Counted from the first letter of the stretch, positions 1 to 11,023 are shown. The stretch: DNA of 64,000 nucleotides from Micromonospora sp. CB01531 (GCF_001905095.1 NZ_LWLS01000060.1:70467-134466); one strand, 5' to 3'. Notes: a model not told the origin generated them from the sequence alone. A program made the numbers and translations.

Positions 1-105
1 GGGGACCGTCCGGGCCGGTGGTGGCCAGCACGCACATGTCTCCGCCCCTACCGGGACTCCTTCGACCACGACGCCATCGTCCGCGACGTGCTGCGCGGGC
101 CGTAA
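1..105 (+). CDS. C-terminal fragment of an unidentified protein
   Basis: Frame 1 is open from the window edge to a TAA at 103-105 and encodes about 34 residues ending RDSFDHDAIVRDVLRGP. The final residues look like a normal GC-rich coding end, and the stop lies 42 bp before the MFS gene on the same strand. The rest of the gene lies outside the window, so no family can be named. It could also be a chance open frame. Confidence 0.35.
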   Translation, partial: GDRPGRWWPARTCLRPYRDSFDHDAIVRDVLRGP

Positions 106-147
106 TCGGATCGGCGGAAGCCGCGACCACTGGTAGGTTCGCTCGCC

Positions 148-1416
148 GTGACGGGGACTGCGGGGGAACGGCTGGGCGCGCGCTTCGCGCGGCTCTGGGC
201 GGCCAGCACGATGTCGGCGCTGGGCAGCGGGATGGCGACGGTGGCCGCGCCGCTGTACGTCGCGTCGCGGACCGACGATCCGCTGATCGTGTCGGCGGGC
301 GCCGCGGTGGCGTGGCTGCCGTGGCTGCTGTTCGCGCTGCCCGGCGGGGTGCTCGTGGACCGGGTGGACCGGCGCCGGCTCATGGTGGTCATCGACTGGG
401 TGCGGGTGGCCGTGCTGATGGTGCTGGCCGCCGCGATGGTCACCGACCGGGCCGGGGTGGCACTGCTGTACGCGGTGCTGTTCGTGGTCAACACCGGCGA
501 GGTGGTGTTCCGCACCGTCGCCCAGGCGGTCGTGCCGGCGGTGGTGCCCCGGTCGCGGCTGGAACGGGCCAACGGCTGGCTCGGCGGCGGCACCCAGGTG
601 ATGCAGAACATGGTCGCCGGCCCGCTCGGCGGCTTCCTGTTCGTGGTGGCCCCCGCCATCCCGTTCGGCGTCAACGCCGGCACGTACGCCCTCAGCGCCG
701 TGCTGGTCGGACTGCTCGCCGGGACGTACCGCGGCTCGCTGGAGCCGGGCCGGCGCCGGTCGGTCCGCGCCGAGGTCGCCGAGGGGTTCCGGTGGCTGCT
801 CTCGCAGCGGCTGCTGCGCACCATGACCCTGCTGATCGGCATGCTCAACATCACCCTCACCGCCGCCCTGGCGGTGCTGGTGCTGCTGGCCACCGATCGG
901 CTGGGCCTCGGCTCGGTCGGCTACGGCACGCTGTTCACCTGCATTGCCGTCGGTGGGCTGCTCGGCTCGGCCGTCGGTGACTGGCTCGTCGCCGCGATCA
1001 CCGCGACCTGGACGATCCGGGTCGGCCTGCTGATCGAGGCCGGTCTGCACCTGGCCCTGGCCGCCTCGCGCAGCGCCGTGGTCGTCGGGCTGGCGCTGTT
1101 CGTCTTCGGGGTGCACAGCGCGCTGTGGAACATGGTGGCGAACTCGCTGCGGCAGCGGCTCACCCCGCCCGCGCTGTTGGGCCGGGTGGGCAGCACGAAC
1201 CTGTTCCTCGCCGCCGGTGGCAACTGCGTCGGCGCGCTGCTCGGCGGGGTGGTCGCCAACCGGTTCGGGATCACCGCGCCGTACTGGGTGGGTTTCGTGG
1301 TCGCGCTGGTGGTGATCGCGGTGACCTGGCGGGTCTTCGACCGGGCGACGGTCGCCGCCGCGTACGCATCCGGCTCGGCCCCGGCGGCGCCGGAAACCCC
1401 GGCGAGCGTCGCCTGA
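148..1416 (+). CDS. MFS exporter, EntS/MFS_3-like
   Basis: This 422-residue protein has about 12 hydrophobic segments and the loop FALPGGVLVDRVDRRR between TM2 and TM3, the major facilitator signature. The ordering resembles the EntS/MFS_3 group of drug or siderophore exporters. The GTG start at 148 is supported by a TAGGTT -10-like hexamer at 134-139, eight bases upstream, so the transcript may be leaderless; there is no Shine-Dalgarno sequence. The substrate is unknown and no biosynthetic neighbour suggests one. The C-terminal tail is Ala/Pro-rich and probably cytoplasmic. Confidence 0.85.
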   Translation: MTGTAGERLGARFARLWAASTMSALGSGMATVAAPLYVASRTDDPLIVSAGAAVAWLPWLLFALPGGVLVDRVDRRRLMVVIDWVRVAVLMVLAAAMVTDRAGVALLYAVLFVVNTGEVVFRTVAQAVVPAVVPRSRLERANGWLGGGTQVMQNMVAGPLGGFLFVVAPAIPFGVNAGTYALSAVLVGLLAGTYRGSLEPGRRRSVRAEVAEGFRWLLSQRLLRTMTLLIGMLNITLTAALAVLVLLATDRLGLGSVGYGTLFTCIAVGGLLGSAVGDWLVAAITATWTIRVGLLIEAGLHLALAASRSAVVVGLALFVFGVHSALWNMVANSLRQRLTPPALLGRVGSTNLFLAAGGNCVGALLGGVVANRFGITAPYWVGFVVALVVIAVTWRVFDRATVAAAYASGSAPAAPETPASVA

Positions 1417-1497
1417 GCGGCCTCGCTGCCGGCCCGGTCGGGCGGCGCGTCGTGGGGGTCGCGCCGCACGGGCACGGGGATGTGACAGCGTGGGCGG

Positions 1498-2736
1498 GTG
1501 AACCCGTCCCCGATCGACGTCGACCTCGCGCTGGTGGGCGGTGGCGGCGCCGCCTCGCTGGTGCTGGCCGCCCTGGACCGGCACGACCTGACCGGCCTGC
1601 GGGTCGCCGTGGTCGACCCGGTGCACAAGCGGGGACAGGATCGCACCTGGGCGTTCTGGGGCGCCCCGGGCGGCGACGTCGACCCGCTGCTGACCGCCAG
1701 CTGGTCACGGGTCGACGTGGTCACGCCCGCCGGCCGCCGGGTCCTGTCGCTCGACCCGCTGCGGTACGCCATGCTCCGCTCCGCCCCGGTCTACGACCGG
1801 GCTGCCGCGGCCGAACGCCGCCTCGGCGCCGCACGGATCGGCGCGCCGGCCGGGACGCTGCACGACGACGGCCACCGGGTGACCGTGTACGACCCGGCCG
1901 GGCGGGTGCTGGTCCGGGCCGGCTGGGTGCTCGACTCGCGGCCCCGTCCGCCCGAGCGGCCCGGGCGGACCACCTGGTTGCAGCATTTCCGCGGCTGGTG
2001 GCTGGCGGCCGACCGGCCCACGTTCGACCCGGACCGGGCGGTGTTGATGGACTTCCGCACCCCGCAGCCCGTGCGGGGCGTCTCCTTCGGCTACGTGCTA
2101 CCGGTCGACGACCGGTACGCGCTGGTCGAGTACACCGAGTTCTCACCCGCCCAGCTCACCGACGCCGGGTACGACGCGGCGCTGCGCGGGTACGCCGCCC
2201 TGCTCGGCCTCGACCTGACCGCGCTGCGGGTACGCGAGCTGGAGAACGGGATCATCCCGATGACCGACGGCCCGTTCCTGCCCCGCCCGTCGCCCCGGGT
2301 GGTCCGGCTCGGCACCGCCGGCGGCGCCACCCGACCGTCGACCGGGTTCACCTTCGCCGCCATGCTTCGGCAGGCCGACCAGATCGCCCGGGCGCTCGCC
2401 GCCGGCCAGGCGCCGGTGCCGGCGCCCGCGTACCCCCGGCGGCACCGGTGGCTGGACGCGGTGGCGCTGCGCGCCCTGGACCGGGGACACGTCGGCGGGG
2501 TCGAGTTCTTCGCCCGGCTGTTCGACCGCAACCCGCCGGAGCGGGTGCTGCGCTTCCTCGACGGCGCCACCTCCCCGGCGGAGGAGCTGGCGGTGATGCG
2601 GTCCAGCCCGCTGCTGCCGATGACCGGCGCGGTGCTCGGCGACGCCGTCGACCGGCTCCGCGTTCGGCTGCGCCGCGACCCGACCCCCACGGTGCCCGAG
2701 GCCGGGTCGCGCGCGGCCGGTCAGGCCGGCTCGTAG
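1498..2736 (+). CDS. lycopene cyclase family protein (CrtY/CrtL-like)
   Basis: This 412-residue flavoprotein-fold enzyme shows the N-terminal dinucleotide-binding stretch DLALVGGGGAASLVLAAL (residues 9-26), the DRTWAFWG block typical of beta-cyclases near residue 49, ENGIIPM, and a C-terminal GGATRPSTGFTFAAML block. Lycopene cyclases of this family form the beta-ionone rings of carotenoids using reduced FAD without net redox change. No other carotenoid gene (crtE, crtB, crtI) is adjacent, so the gene stands alone and its substrate is inferred. The start is GTG at 1498. Confidence 0.8.
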   Translation: MNPSPIDVDLALVGGGGAASLVLAALDRHDLTGLRVAVVDPVHKRGQDRTWAFWGAPGGDVDPLLTASWSRVDVVTPAGRRVLSLDPLRYAMLRSAPVYDRAAAAERRLGAARIGAPAGTLHDDGHRVTVYDPAGRVLVRAGWVLDSRPRPPERPGRTTWLQHFRGWWLAADRPTFDPDRAVLMDFRTPQPVRGVSFGYVLPVDDRYALVEYTEFSPAQLTDAGYDAALRGYAALLGLDLTALRVRELENGIIPMTDGPFLPRPSPRVVRLGTAGGATRPSTGFTFAAMLRQADQIARALAAGQAPVPAPAYPRRHRWLDAVALRALDRGHVGGVEFFARLFDRNPPERVLRFLDGATSPAEELAVMRSSPLLPMTGAVLGDAVDRLRVRLRRDPTPTVPEAGSRAAGQAGS

Positions 2737-2773
2737 GTGGCGACCACCACGAACAGCGAGTGCCGTCTCGACA

Positions 2774-2801
2774 GGTCAGCCGGGATCGGGTACCCCTGAC
2801 C
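2774..2801. terminator. possible hairpin terminator between convergent genes
   Basis: GGTCAG (2774-2779) pairs with CTGACC (2796-2801), and the loop contains the self-complementary GGGTACCC (2788-2795). It lies in the 74-bp gap between the convergent cyclase and metallophosphoesterase genes and is followed by a short CTTT. A short stem without a clear U-tract makes this a modest call. Confidence 0.35.
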
Positions 2802-2810
2802 GGCCTTTCC

Positions 2811-5648
2811 TCATGACGTCATGTCCAGCAGCAACTGCGGTGGGGTGCTGGACTCGCGGCTGCCGTAGCTGCTCGACGAGGCGCCGCTGGAGGTCAGACC
2901 AACGGTGAAGGTACCGTTCCCGCTGACCAGGGGCGTGATGTCGAGGGTCACCCAGGTGCCGCTGGTGGTCCGACCGCTGGCGGCGATCGACGTGTCGCCG
3001 ATGGCGGGTGCGTTGTCCCAGTTCGTCAACGACTCCGACCAGGTGGAGTCGGCCACCGGGCGGACCACGAAGCCGCTGGACGATCCGGCCGCGACCCAGA
3101 CCGTCAGGCGCGCGCGCAGGACCGCGCCCTGGCCGGACACGGTGAACTTGAGGTACGCGTTCGTGACCGGATCACCGTCCACCCGTACGACGGGCGTGCT
3201 TCCGTATCTGCTCGTGGGGCTGGACGCCTTGACGTAGGTGTCCGCCACCGCTGCGATGGGCGTGGCCGCCGGTGTGGTGACGATCGCGGGCGTACTCGGG
3301 CCGGACGAGTTTCCGGACGCGTCGAACGCGGAGACCCGGTACGTGTACGAAGTTTCCGACAAGGCGCTGCTGTCGGTGAAGCTCAAGCCTGTGGTGGTCC
3401 CGAGGACGGTTCCGTTGCGGTACACCGTGTACCCGGCCACGCCGAAGTCGTCGGTCGCGGGCTCCCACGACAGCAGCACCTGGTTGGGTCCGGCCGCTGC
3501 GGCCCGCAGGTTGCTGGGCACCGTGGGTGGGCTGGCGTCCGCGGTGGTGACGGTCACCGTGTTACCTGGTGCGGAGGCGTTCCCCGCGGCGTCGACCGCC
3601 GTGACGTGGTACGTGTACGAGGTGCGGGTGTTGCCGACCGTGTCGTCGAGGAACGTCTGGCCCGAGGAGGTTTCCGCGAGCAGGGTGTCGTCGCGGAACA
3701 CCCGGTACCGCGCGACCCCGACGTTGTCCGTCGACGGATCCCAGGCGAGGCCGACCGCGCCGGGTGCCACGCCGGTGACCCGGAGGTTCGGCGGGGCGGA
3801 GGGTGGCAGTGTGTCGCGAACGGCGGTGACCGGGTTGGCAGCAACGCTGACGTTGCCGGCTGCGTCCACCGCGCGCACGGTCCAGACGTGTGACTCGTCC
3901 GGCGGTACGGCGCTGTCGGCGTACGTCGTGGCCGGCACGGTCGCCACCACCGTGCCGTCACGGAGCACCTCGTACCCCGTGACGCCGACGTTGTCGCTCG
4001 ACGGCGACCAGGCGAGGGTCACCGCATCCGGGGAGGCGGTGGCGACGAGGCCGCCCGGAACGGACGGGGGCGTGGTGTCCGGGCCGAGGGTGGTCACGGC
4101 GACCGGCTGGCTGCGCACCGACCGGTTGCCGGCCGCGTCCGCGGCGTCGAGCGTGTACTCGTACCGGGTCGCTCCGCCGACGGAGGTGTCCGTCCAGGCG
4201 GTCGCGGTCGCCGGCAGGTCGGCCACCGCGGTGCCGTCGCGGTAGACGCGGTAGCCGGTGACACCGTACGTGTCGGTGGCCGGGGTCCAGGCGAGGCTCA
4301 CCGACGGGGTGGGGTTGACGGTCGCGGTCAGCTCGCCGGGTGCGGTCGGGGCGAGCCGGTCCGCGCCCTTGCAGGAGATGGTCGACGAGTCGACCAGGGT
4401 CGTGCCGGTGGCGCCGGCCGCGTGGTAGTGCAGTTCGGCGCGGTTTCCGTAGAGGTCCATGCGCATCGCGCCGTAGCTCTTGTTCGTCTTGACCACCCGT
4501 GCGTCCGAGCTCAGGAAGCCCTGACTGGAGTGGCCGCCGCCGCCCACCACGAGCTCGACGATGCCGTCGGCGGCGGGCACGCCACCCGCGCTCATCGGCG
4601 TCCAGCGCTGGTAGTTGTGGTCGTGGGCGGTGACGAGCATGGTGACGTGCTGGGCGGCCATGAGGTCCCACATGGCCTGCATCCGCGGCGCCGGGTCCTC
4701 CGAGCCGACGCTGAAGAGGGGATGGTGCCAGAACACCATCGTGCACGGGCTGCGGTTGGCGGCGAGGTCCGCCACCAGCCACTCGTACTGCGGTGTGCCG
4801 GGCGCGACCTTGTTGTAGTTGCTGGTCGAGTCGATGGCGATGAAGTGCCAGCCGTTGGCGTCGTAGCTGTAGTAGTGCGGGATGTTGTCCCAGAAATTGA
4901 AGTAACCGTCCGCCCGGTTGCCGGTGTACTCGTGGTTCCCCACGACCGGGGTGGTGACGTCGCGTAGCCGGCCGAAGAAGGCGGTCGGGTCGCCGTACCA
5001 GTTCTTGAACTCCGTCAGGGTGCCGTCCTCGTACACGTCGCCCAGGTACAGAAACAGGTCCGGGTTCCATCCGACGAGCGCGTTGGTGACGTTCACCGCG
5101 TTGGTCTCGCCGCCGGCGCCGTCGCCGACGGCGGCCACGACGAAGGGTTCCTGCGGGCCGCTGGCGCGGATGGGTGGGACGGACCATTGCCGGGTGTTCT
5201 CCGGAGGGGTGACGTTGCCGTTGGCGAAGGTGACAGTGATGGCCGTCTCCGGGGTGACGTAACCGTCGCGCATCTTCGCCGCGACGCCGATCGTGTGTGC
5301 GCCGTCGGCGAAGTCGGCGGAGGAGAGGGTGAACTGGTGCGGCGACTGGAAGTCCGTCAGCAGGTACTGGCCGTCCAGGGACCACTCCGTCTTGCCGACG
5401 CCGGGGCTGGTGCCGACCGTCACGTTGACGGTCGCCGTGACCGTGGTGTCGCCCACGAGCGTGCTGCCGGCCGACGGTTGGGTGAGGCAGACCAGCACCG
5501 TGTAGGCCCCGCTCGACGCAGTGGACGCGTGGCACGTGGGGGAGGCGCTCTCCGCGCGACCGCTCAGGATCAGGGTCAGTCCGGCGGCCATGAACACGGC
5601 GACGACTGTGGACCCGGCGGACGACCGGGTCGCTCTGCGCGGCTTCAT
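2811..5648 (-). CDS. secreted metallophosphoesterase with four FN3 domains and a DNRLRE domain
   Basis: This 945-residue exported protein has a signal peptide (about 1-35), an Ig-like region (40-140), a calcineurin-type metallophosphatase domain (about 165-420), four fibronectin type III repeats (about 430-790, each opening with a PPxxPxxL-type segment) and a C-terminal DNRLRE domain. Metal ligands are visible as VGDGAGG, LYLGDVYED, VVGNHEY, FWHHPLF and AHDHNYQRW. The family is that of purple-acid-phosphatase-like enzymes acting on phosphate esters outside the cell. The FN3 and DNRLRE modules suggest attachment to a polymer or the cell surface. GGAGG eight bases upstream supports the ATG start. 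It follows the GH99-like gene by 61 bp and may be the last gene of that operon. Confidence 0.88.
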   Translation of the reverse strand: MKPRRATRSSAGSTVVAVFMAAGLTLILSGRAESASPTCHASTASSGAYTVLVCLTQPSAGSTLVGDTTVTATVNVTVGTSPGVGKTEWSLDGQYLLTDFQSPHQFTLSSADFADGAHTIGVAAKMRDGYVTPETAITVTFANGNVTPPENTRQWSVPPIRASGPQEPFVVAAVGDGAGGETNAVNVTNALVGWNPDLFLYLGDVYEDGTLTEFKNWYGDPTAFFGRLRDVTTPVVGNHEYTGNRADGYFNFWDNIPHYYSYDANGWHFIAIDSTSNYNKVAPGTPQYEWLVADLAANRSPCTMVFWHHPLFSVGSEDPAPRMQAMWDLMAAQHVTMLVTAHDHNYQRWTPMSAGGVPAADGIVELVVGGGGHSSQGFLSSDARVVKTNKSYGAMRMDLYGNRAELHYHAAGATGTTLVDSSTISCKGADRLAPTAPGELTATVNPTPSVSLAWTPATDTYGVTGYRVYRDGTAVADLPATATAWTDTSVGGATRYEYTLDAADAAGNRSVRSQPVAVTTLGPDTTPPSVPGGLVATASPDAVTLAWSPSSDNVGVTGYEVLRDGTVVATVPATTYADSAVPPDESHVWTVRAVDAAGNVSVAANPVTAVRDTLPPSAPPNLRVTGVAPGAVGLAWDPSTDNVGVARYRVFRDDTLLAETSSGQTFLDDTVGNTRTSYTYHVTAVDAAGNASAPGNTVTVTTADASPPTVPSNLRAAAAGPNQVLLSWEPATDDFGVAGYTVYRNGTVLGTTTGLSFTDSSALSETSYTYRVSAFDASGNSSGPSTPAIVTTPAATPIAAVADTYVKASSPTSRYGSTPVVRVDGDPVTNAYLKFTVSGQGAVLRARLTVWVAAGSSSGFVVRPVADSTWSESLTNWDNAPAIGDTSIAASGRTTSGTWVTLDITPLVSGNGTFTVGLTSSGASSSSYGSRESSTPPQLLLDMTS

Positions 5649-5709
5649 CGGGTGGACCTCCAGCTTGTGAGTGTGGGAACCGCCGCGCCTCCCCAGGAGC
5701 GGATGGTCG

Positions 5710-7986
5710 TCAGAGGTCGGCGGGGCCGCCGGGCGGGTCGGCGCCGGTCGGCCGGCCCCGGCGGGCGGCGGTGGGGGAGCGACGTCGCTGGAGGAGCACG
5801 CCGAGCGGCAGCAGCACCACCGCCGCGCCCGTGACCAGCAGCGCGCCCCACGCGCTCAGCCCCCGGTGAGGGCCGCCCGGCTCGCTGCTGTCCACCGGTA
5901 CGTCCACGTCGACGCGCACGCCGAGCAGGTCGGCCAGCACGTTGATGTCGGCCGCGCCGAACCGCTCGCTCGGCTCGATGTGGGTGTTCTCGCTGAACTC
6001 GTTCCAGCTGATCACCCCGATCGCGTCGGGTTGAGACAGGCGGGCCGCGGCGAAGGAGGCTCGCAGCGTGTCGCCCTCGCGGCGCGGCACCTCCCGCTTG
6101 CCCCCGACCAGGCGGGCGTCGAAGCCGGGGGTCACCGGGGCGATCCACAACCCGCCCCGCTGGTGCACCGCCCGGGACATCTCCGCCAGCTTGCGCCCGC
6201 TGGCACCGGCCACCGGGTCCACGGATGACCAGTAGTAGGCCTGGCCGTCGAGCACGCCCTGGCTCGACTCGACGTCCTCGAGGCTCTTGGCGTTGCCGAG
6301 GACCAGCAGCTTCCCGCGTACGCCGCCGACGGTGGTCTGGATCTGCGCCGGGGTGAAGCGGTCGCTGCCGGTCCACACCACGACCGGCCGGCCGAAGATG
6401 TCGAACACCGGGTCGGTGGCGTAGCGAGTCGCGAAGAACGACAGGTCGGTGCGCACGGTGTCGAAGGCCAGCGGGGTACGGGCGAAGTCGAGCCCCTGGT
6501 ACACGATGCCCAGGCGGAAGTTCTCCTCCCGGGCCACCTCGACCAGCTTGGCCAGGCGCTCGTCGAGTTGCGGCGTGTGTTTCCACGACACCAGGAACCC
6601 GTTGATGCCGGCGGACTTCGCCATCCGCACGTGCCGTCGCATGATCTCGACGTCGTCACTGGAGTAGCGCCCGAGCAGGGGATAGTCGATCTTCGCTCGG
6701 TTCCAGGACGTCGGGTTGAACCAGATGTAGTAGTAGGCGAGCACCGGCACGGGAGCCGTCGCCGAGGACGGGTCGGCCCGCCGGTGACCGACGTCGGCGC
6801 GGGCGGCGCCGGCCGGCAGCAGCGTGCCGGCCAGCGCGGCGACCAGCAGCAGCAGTGCGATTCCGCCCCGCACCGCTGCCGGCGGGCGGTCCTCGTCGGC
6901 CGGGGCATGCGGCGGGCGGCTACCTGCCCGCCGCGTCGGCAACCGCCGGCGGTGCTTCGGTCGCGGGCGCGGGCGGTCCCGCTTTCCGGCCGTCCCGGCG
7001 CGGCGTAGCCGAGCGAGCAGATGCGGCCGTCCGAGCAGCACCAGGCCCACCGCGACGACCAGCACCGCGAGCGTCACCAGGGCCAGGTCGGTGCCGCTGA
7101 TCACGGTGAGGGACACCACCTGGTCCTTGCTGATGCTGACCGGACGCCCGAACGACACGCCGCCGCCGAAGACAGTGATCGTGTAGGTGCCGCGCGGCAG
7201 GTCGGGCACCAGCGCCGTGCCGTCCCGGCCGAACGGCAGCCGCTCGACGTCGCCGTCGGCGCGGGTCAGCTCGATGCCGTCGCCGACCTGGCGGGTGAAG
7301 AACATGTCCGTCGCCGTGAACGAGACCCGGAAGAAGAGCAACTGCACCACCCACGCCTGCTGCTCCCACGGCACGAACTTCTGTCCGGCGCGGTTCACCA
7401 CGGACGTGCCGTCGACCATCGCGCTGTCGACCACGTAGTAGAGCTGCTTGGAGGCCAGCCCCTGCGGGCCCTGCTGGGTGCGGCTCTCGGCGACCCAGCG
7501 CGGCCGGGCCAGTTCGGGGCCGCTCAGGTCGTGTATCTCCCCGGTGTTGCTGCGCAGTCGCATGGCGGTGACCCGGTCCGGCGGCACGGCCCTGCCAAAG
7601 CGGTCGATGAAGCTCCACGAGACCAGCCGGGAGGTACGCACGCCGAGTTCCACGATCTTGCCGCGCCCGCCGGCGTCGACGTTGCCGCGGAAGCGGTCGA
7701 AAACGACCTTGCGATCCGGGCTGATCAGGGTCTCCGGAACGACGAGCCGTTTTTCGAGGTCGACGAAGTCACGCACGCGTACCTGGATCCGGCCCTTGGC
7801 GTCGGACCGGGCCACCTGCCCGTCCACCTTCACCACCACGCCACCGAGCGGCGGCACCGTCTGCAGGTGCAGTTTTCCCGGCCTTGTCGACGCGGGTCGC
7901 GCACTCGCGGCGGTGGGCAGTACGACCACCGCCAGTACGGCCGCGACCAGCGACAGCAGGGCCGCCGGCACGATCCGGCGGGTCAT
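5710..7986 (-). CDS. membrane-anchored GH99/endo-mannosidase-like hydrolase with unknown N-terminal module
   Basis: This 758-residue protein has a signal or TM segment (5-28), a beta-rich extracellular region of unknown type (about 37-295), a TM (298-320), a very basic linker, another TM (373-395), then a (beta/alpha)8-like domain (about 413-690) and a C-terminal TM. The last domain opens with [13 protein letters not shown], continues with [14 protein letters not shown] and closes with [17 protein letters not shown], matching GH99/GH71-like glycosidases that cut alpha-mannan-type glycans. The layout looks like two exported proteins fused. I chose the ATG at 7986 because it overlaps the upstream TGA in an ATGA; an ATG at 7992 is also possible. 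It is the fourth gene of the coupled operon. Substrate specificity is inference. Confidence 0.72.
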   Translation of the reverse strand: MTRRIVPAALLSLVAAVLAVVVLPTAASARPASTRPGKLHLQTVPPLGGVVVKVDGQVARSDAKGRIQVRVRDFVDLEKRLVVPETLISPDRKVVFDRFRGNVDAGGRGKIVELGVRTSRLVSWSFIDRFGRAVPPDRVTAMRLRSNTGEIHDLSGPELARPRWVAESRTQQGPQGLASKQLYYVVDSAMVDGTSVVNRAGQKFVPWEQQAWVVQLLFFRVSFTATDMFFTRQVGDGIELTRADGDVERLPFGRDGTALVPDLPRGTYTITVFGGGVSFGRPVSISKDQVVSLTVISGTDLALVTLAVLVVAVGLVLLGRPHLLARLRRAGTAGKRDRPRPRPKHRRRLPTRRAGSRPPHAPADEDRPPAAVRGGIALLLLVAALAGTLLPAGAARADVGHRRADPSSATAPVPVLAYYYIWFNPTSWNRAKIDYPLLGRYSSDDVEIMRRHVRMAKSAGINGFLVSWKHTPQLDERLAKLVEVAREENFRLGIVYQGLDFARTPLAFDTVRTDLSFFATRYATDPVFDIFGRPVVVWTGSDRFTPAQIQTTVGGVRGKLLVLGNAKSLEDVESSQGVLDGQAYYWSSVDPVAGASGRKLAEMSRAVHQRGGLWIAPVTPGFDARLVGGKREVPRREGDTLRASFAAARLSQPDAIGVISWNEFSENTHIEPSERFGAADINVLADLLGVRVDVDVPVDSSEPGGPHRGLSAWGALLVTGAAVVLLPLGVLLQRRRSPTAARRGRPTGADPPGGPADL

Positions 7987-9359
7987 GTCCATCGCCGCCG
8001 CCGAAGCGCCGCGACGCCGACCAGCGCCGTCACCAAACTGCCCGTGACGGCGTACGCGGTGTACACCGGGACCGGGTTCGGTCTGTTCACCACCGGGGGT
8101 GTGCGTTCGGTGCTGAGGAAGACCGCCGGCCGTGGTGGTCGGTCGAAGTCGAAGGCGTCGAGGAACGTCTTCGCGTTGCGGTCCCGGTCGGCCAGCGGCT
8201 TCAGTCGCCAGTTGACCTCGATGAACTTCAGGGCGGAGGTGAAGTCGAGCGTGGTGGAGTCCACGTACCCGCGTCTGGCGTAGGGGCTGACCAGCAGGGC
8301 GGGCACCCGGAAGCCGTAGCCGTACCGGTCGACCTGCGGGGGCGCCACGTGGTCGTACCAGCCGCCCCAGTCGTCGTACGACCACAGGAACGCCGACGAG
8401 TTCCAGTCGGGTGAGCGCATCAGCTGGGTCAGCAGCGTCCGGACGAGGTTCTGACCGGCCCGGATACTGCCGGGCGGATGTTCGCTGTCACCGGCCGGGG
8501 CGATGAAGGAGACGGCGGGCAGTTGGCCCTTGGCGGCGTCGTCGTAGTACTCGTCCAGGCCGACGATCTTGCCGAACAGTCGGGGATCGTCGACGTAGCG
8601 CGCGTAGGCGAGCAGTGGCACCCAGATCACCTGCGCCCCCCGGTCGATGTCCTCCTCGCTGGTCCGGGACCGGAACGTGATGGTGGGGTCGTAGTTCTCC
8701 ACGTAGAACTTCCAGCTGATCCCGGCGGCCTCCAACCGGTCGAAGATGGTCGGGATGTCGCCCCACCCGTTCGCCGGGATGGACTCCGAGGCTCCGGTGG
8801 CGCCCGGACCGCCGGTCACCCGGAACATGTGGTTGCGGATGCTGCCCGAGTTGGACGAGCTGAAGAAGCGGTCGAACAGCACGTATTCGTCGGCGATGTT
8901 CCAGTAGTACGGCAGGTCGCGGTCGTCGTAGTAGGCCATCGCGAGCTTGCCGTCCTTGCCCTGCGTGCTCACGCCCTCGACGAAGCCGTCCATCCGGCCG
9001 TTGTTGTACTGCACCCGGAACGCCTCGGCGGTGTGGTCGAGGTCGAGGCTGCCCAACTCCCCGAGGTGGAACGGTTTGACGCAGGGTTCGGCCTGGCCCC
9101 GGCGCACCGGCATGCAGGTGCCCGGAGGGATGCCGTCGACCCCGGGCCGGGTGCCGAAGTAGTTGTCGAAGGTATGGTTCTCCTGCATCAGGAAGACGAA
9201 GTGGTCGATCGGGGTGGTGGCGCTCGCCGCGGGCGCCGTCCGAGCTGCGGCGTGCGCGGCTCCGGCCGGGTTCGCGAGGGCCAGGAGGCAGGCGATCAGC
9301 AGCGCGCGGATCAACAGCCGACCGGCGTGCCGGCGGCGCGGGTGAGCAGGGTCGGTCAC
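7983..9359 (-). CDS. secreted phosphoesterase, phospholipase C / AcpA family
   Basis: This 458-residue protein has a signal peptide (about 15-40) and the family signature [17 protein letters not shown] (about residues 53-69), in which the Glu-Asn and Asp positions bind metal. Later come [18 protein letters not shown] and [18 protein letters not shown], which match the C-terminal part of the bacterial phospholipase C/acid phosphatase fold. A final hydrophobic segment followed by Arg residues anchors it in the membrane. The GTG at 9359 overlaps the upstream TGA (GTGA), and the gene's own TGA overlaps the next start. It probably cleaves phosphodiesters of lipid or glycan precursors outside the membrane; the substrate is unknown. 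Confidence 0.85.
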   Translation of the reverse strand: MTDPAHPRRRHAGRLLIRALLIACLLALANPAGAAHAAARTAPAASATTPIDHFVFLMQENHTFDNYFGTRPGVDGIPPGTCMPVRRGQAEPCVKPFHLGELGSLDLDHTAEAFRVQYNNGRMDGFVEGVSTQGKDGKLAMAYYDDRDLPYYWNIADEYVLFDRFFSSSNSGSIRNHMFRVTGGPGATGASESIPANGWGDIPTIFDRLEAAGISWKFYVENYDPTITFRSRTSEEDIDRGAQVIWVPLLAYARYVDDPRLFGKIVGLDEYYDDAAKGQLPAVSFIAPAGDSEHPPGSIRAGQNLVRTLLTQLMRSPDWNSSAFLWSYDDWGGWYDHVAPPQVDRYGYGFRVPALLVSPYARRGYVDSTTLDFTSALKFIEVNWRLKPLADRDRNAKTFLDAFDFDRPPRPAVFLSTERTPPVVNRPNPVPVYTAYAVTGSLVTALVGVAALRRRRWT

Positions 9360-11023
9360 GGACGCACCTCGTAGATGATGATCACCGGGACGGGGACGCG
9401 GGCCCCGGTGGAGTCGGTCCGGTCCACGTACTCGGTGTGCACGACGCGGCCGTGGTAGCGGCGGATCAGGACCATCAGCCGCTCGGAGAAGAACGCCGAT
9501 CGCCCGGCGGAGAACGAATCCCAGACGACGTACTGCAGGTCGTTGTGGCGCAGCCACCAGTCGGGGTTGGGCAGTGGCTCGTACGACGGGTTGCGCCGCA
9601 ACGGGTTCGGGCTGACCGACAGGCCGTAGCTGCGGCGGTGGCCGTAGTACTGGATGATGTTGGCCATCGACGGGCCGAGGGTGAGCACCACCGACCCCTC
9701 CGGGGTGTTCGCGGCGAGCCACCGGCCGGCCTCCCGGCCGCCCGGCACCCCACCGGACCCGGCGAGGAAGGTGGAATTGTCGGCCCGGTTGACCGCGTTC
9801 AGGCTGGGCACAAGCAGGCTCAGGGCGACCACGGCGATCACCGAGGTCCGCACCGCCCGTACCGTGCGCGCCGGCTCACCATGCGACACGTGGTGGAATC
9901 GGCGGAGCAGCCGGCGGACCGGCTCCGGCACCGGCATCTGCGTCAGTGCCCGCGCGGCCAGTACCGCGACGGGCGCCGCGGCGGGCAGCAGGTACTGGAA
10001 GCCCTTGACCGGCCACAGCTGGAAGAACACCACCGGTGCCGCGATCCACGACAGCAGCAGGGTCTCCCGCCAGGAGCGGTGCCGGCGCAGCCACCAGAGG
10101 CCGCCGACGGCCGCCGCCACCACGAGCAGCCCCATCGCGGGCGGCACCGTCTCCAGGTAGAACCCCATCGAGTGGTTGGGCCGCCGGAACAGCTGCCACA
10201 CCAGATAGCTCTTCCCGGTCTGGCTGCGCCCGGCCAGCGCCTGCGAGACCGGGTGGGCCAGGAAGACCGCCACCGTCGCGGTCAGGGCCAGCAACGACAT
10301 CCGCACCGGCCGGCGCACCATCGGGGTCAGCGCCAGGAACGCGTAGACGCCACCGGCCAGGACGATGCTCGTCTCCTTCGTCAACATCGTCACGCCCAAC
10401 ATGGCGCCGGTCGCGACGTACCAGAGCACCTGCTGGCCTTGCACGAACCGCACCAGGCAGTACAGGGTGAGCGTCGCGAACAGGACCATCGGCCCGTCGA
10501 GGAGCACCTGGCGGGTGACGACCACGTGGTACGGCATGACGGCGACGAGCAGCGCCGCGATCAGCCCGACGCGCCGACCGTAGAGCCGGGCGCCCAGCAG
10601 GTGGACGGCCAGCACCGTCACCACGCCCAGCACCGCCACGACCAGCCGCCCGGCCAGGTCCACCTCGCCGGTGCGGAAGAACGGCGACAGGATGGTCTGG
10701 AAGAGCATCGGATGAGCGCGGAAGACCGGAAAGAACGGCGCGTAGTTCGGGTTCCCGGCCAGCGAGGCGGCCTGTCCGGCGTAGACGGCCTCGTCGCTGT
10801 TGAAGCCGAGCGCGTTCAGCTTCCACACCCGCAGGAACAACGCCAGCGCTGCGATGGCGACGAGGGCGCCCGGCACCGCCCACCGGCGCCACCCGCGTCC
10901 CTCGCCGCCGTCCCCGGCCCGGGACGTCGCGCCGGGCGCGGGAAGCTTGACGGGGTGGAGCACGACCGTCGTCGCGAGACGGTCGTGCTTCACCTCCTCG
11001 ACCGGAGATCGAGTAGCGCTCAC
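9356..11023 (-). CDS. GT39/ArnT-like membrane glycosyltransferase
   Basis: This 555-residue polytopic protein has about 11-12 TMs. Its first periplasmic loop holds [15 protein letters not shown], the acidic DE motif of PMT/ArnT-type (GT-C) glycosyltransferases. Such enzymes move a sugar from a polyprenyl-phosphate donor to an acceptor outside the membrane. The upstream gene encodes a DPM1-like enzyme that could make that donor, so the two form a plausible pathway. The GTG at 11023 overlaps the previous TGA by four bases, indicating translational coupling. The C-terminal soluble part contains the Tyr-rich stretch [13 protein letters not shown]. The transferred sugar is not known. Confidence 0.82.
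   Translation of the reverse strand: MSATRSPVEEVKHDRLATTVVLHPVKLPAPGATSRAGDGGEGRGWRRWAVPGALVAIAALALFLRVWKLNALGFNSDEAVYAGQAASLAGNPNYAPFFPVFRAHPMLFQTILSPFFRTGEVDLAGRLVVAVLGVVTVLAVHLLGARLYGRRVGLIAALLVAVMPYHVVVTRQVLLDGPMVLFATLTLYCLVRFVQGQQVLWYVATGAMLGVTMLTKETSIVLAGGVYAFLALTPMVRRPVRMSLLALTATVAVFLAHPVSQALAGRSQTGKSYLVWQLFRRPNHSMGFYLETVPPAMGLLVVAAAVGGLWWLRRHRSWRETLLLSWIAAPVVFFQLWPVKGFQYLLPAAAPVAVLAARALTQMPVPEPVRRLLRRFHHVSHGEPARTVRAVRTSVIAVVALSLLVPSLNAVNRADNSTFLAGSGGVPGGREAGRWLAANTPEGSVVLTLGPSMANIIQYYGHRRSYGLSVSPNPLRRNPSYEPLPNPDWWLRHNDLQYVVWDSFSAGRSAFFSERLMVLIRRYHGRVVHTEYVDRTDSTGARVPVPVIIIYEVRP

Noticed and set aside
2812..2823. Perfect palindrome CATGACGTCATG
   Set aside because: It consists mostly of the last codons and stop of the metallophosphoesterase gene and no regulatory context was seen; likely coincidence.
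3958..5535. 525-codon minus-strand frame overlapping the metallophosphoesterase
   Set aside because: It is Arg/His/Pro-rich with no domain and lies in another frame of the same strand as the well-supported metallophosphoesterase gene.
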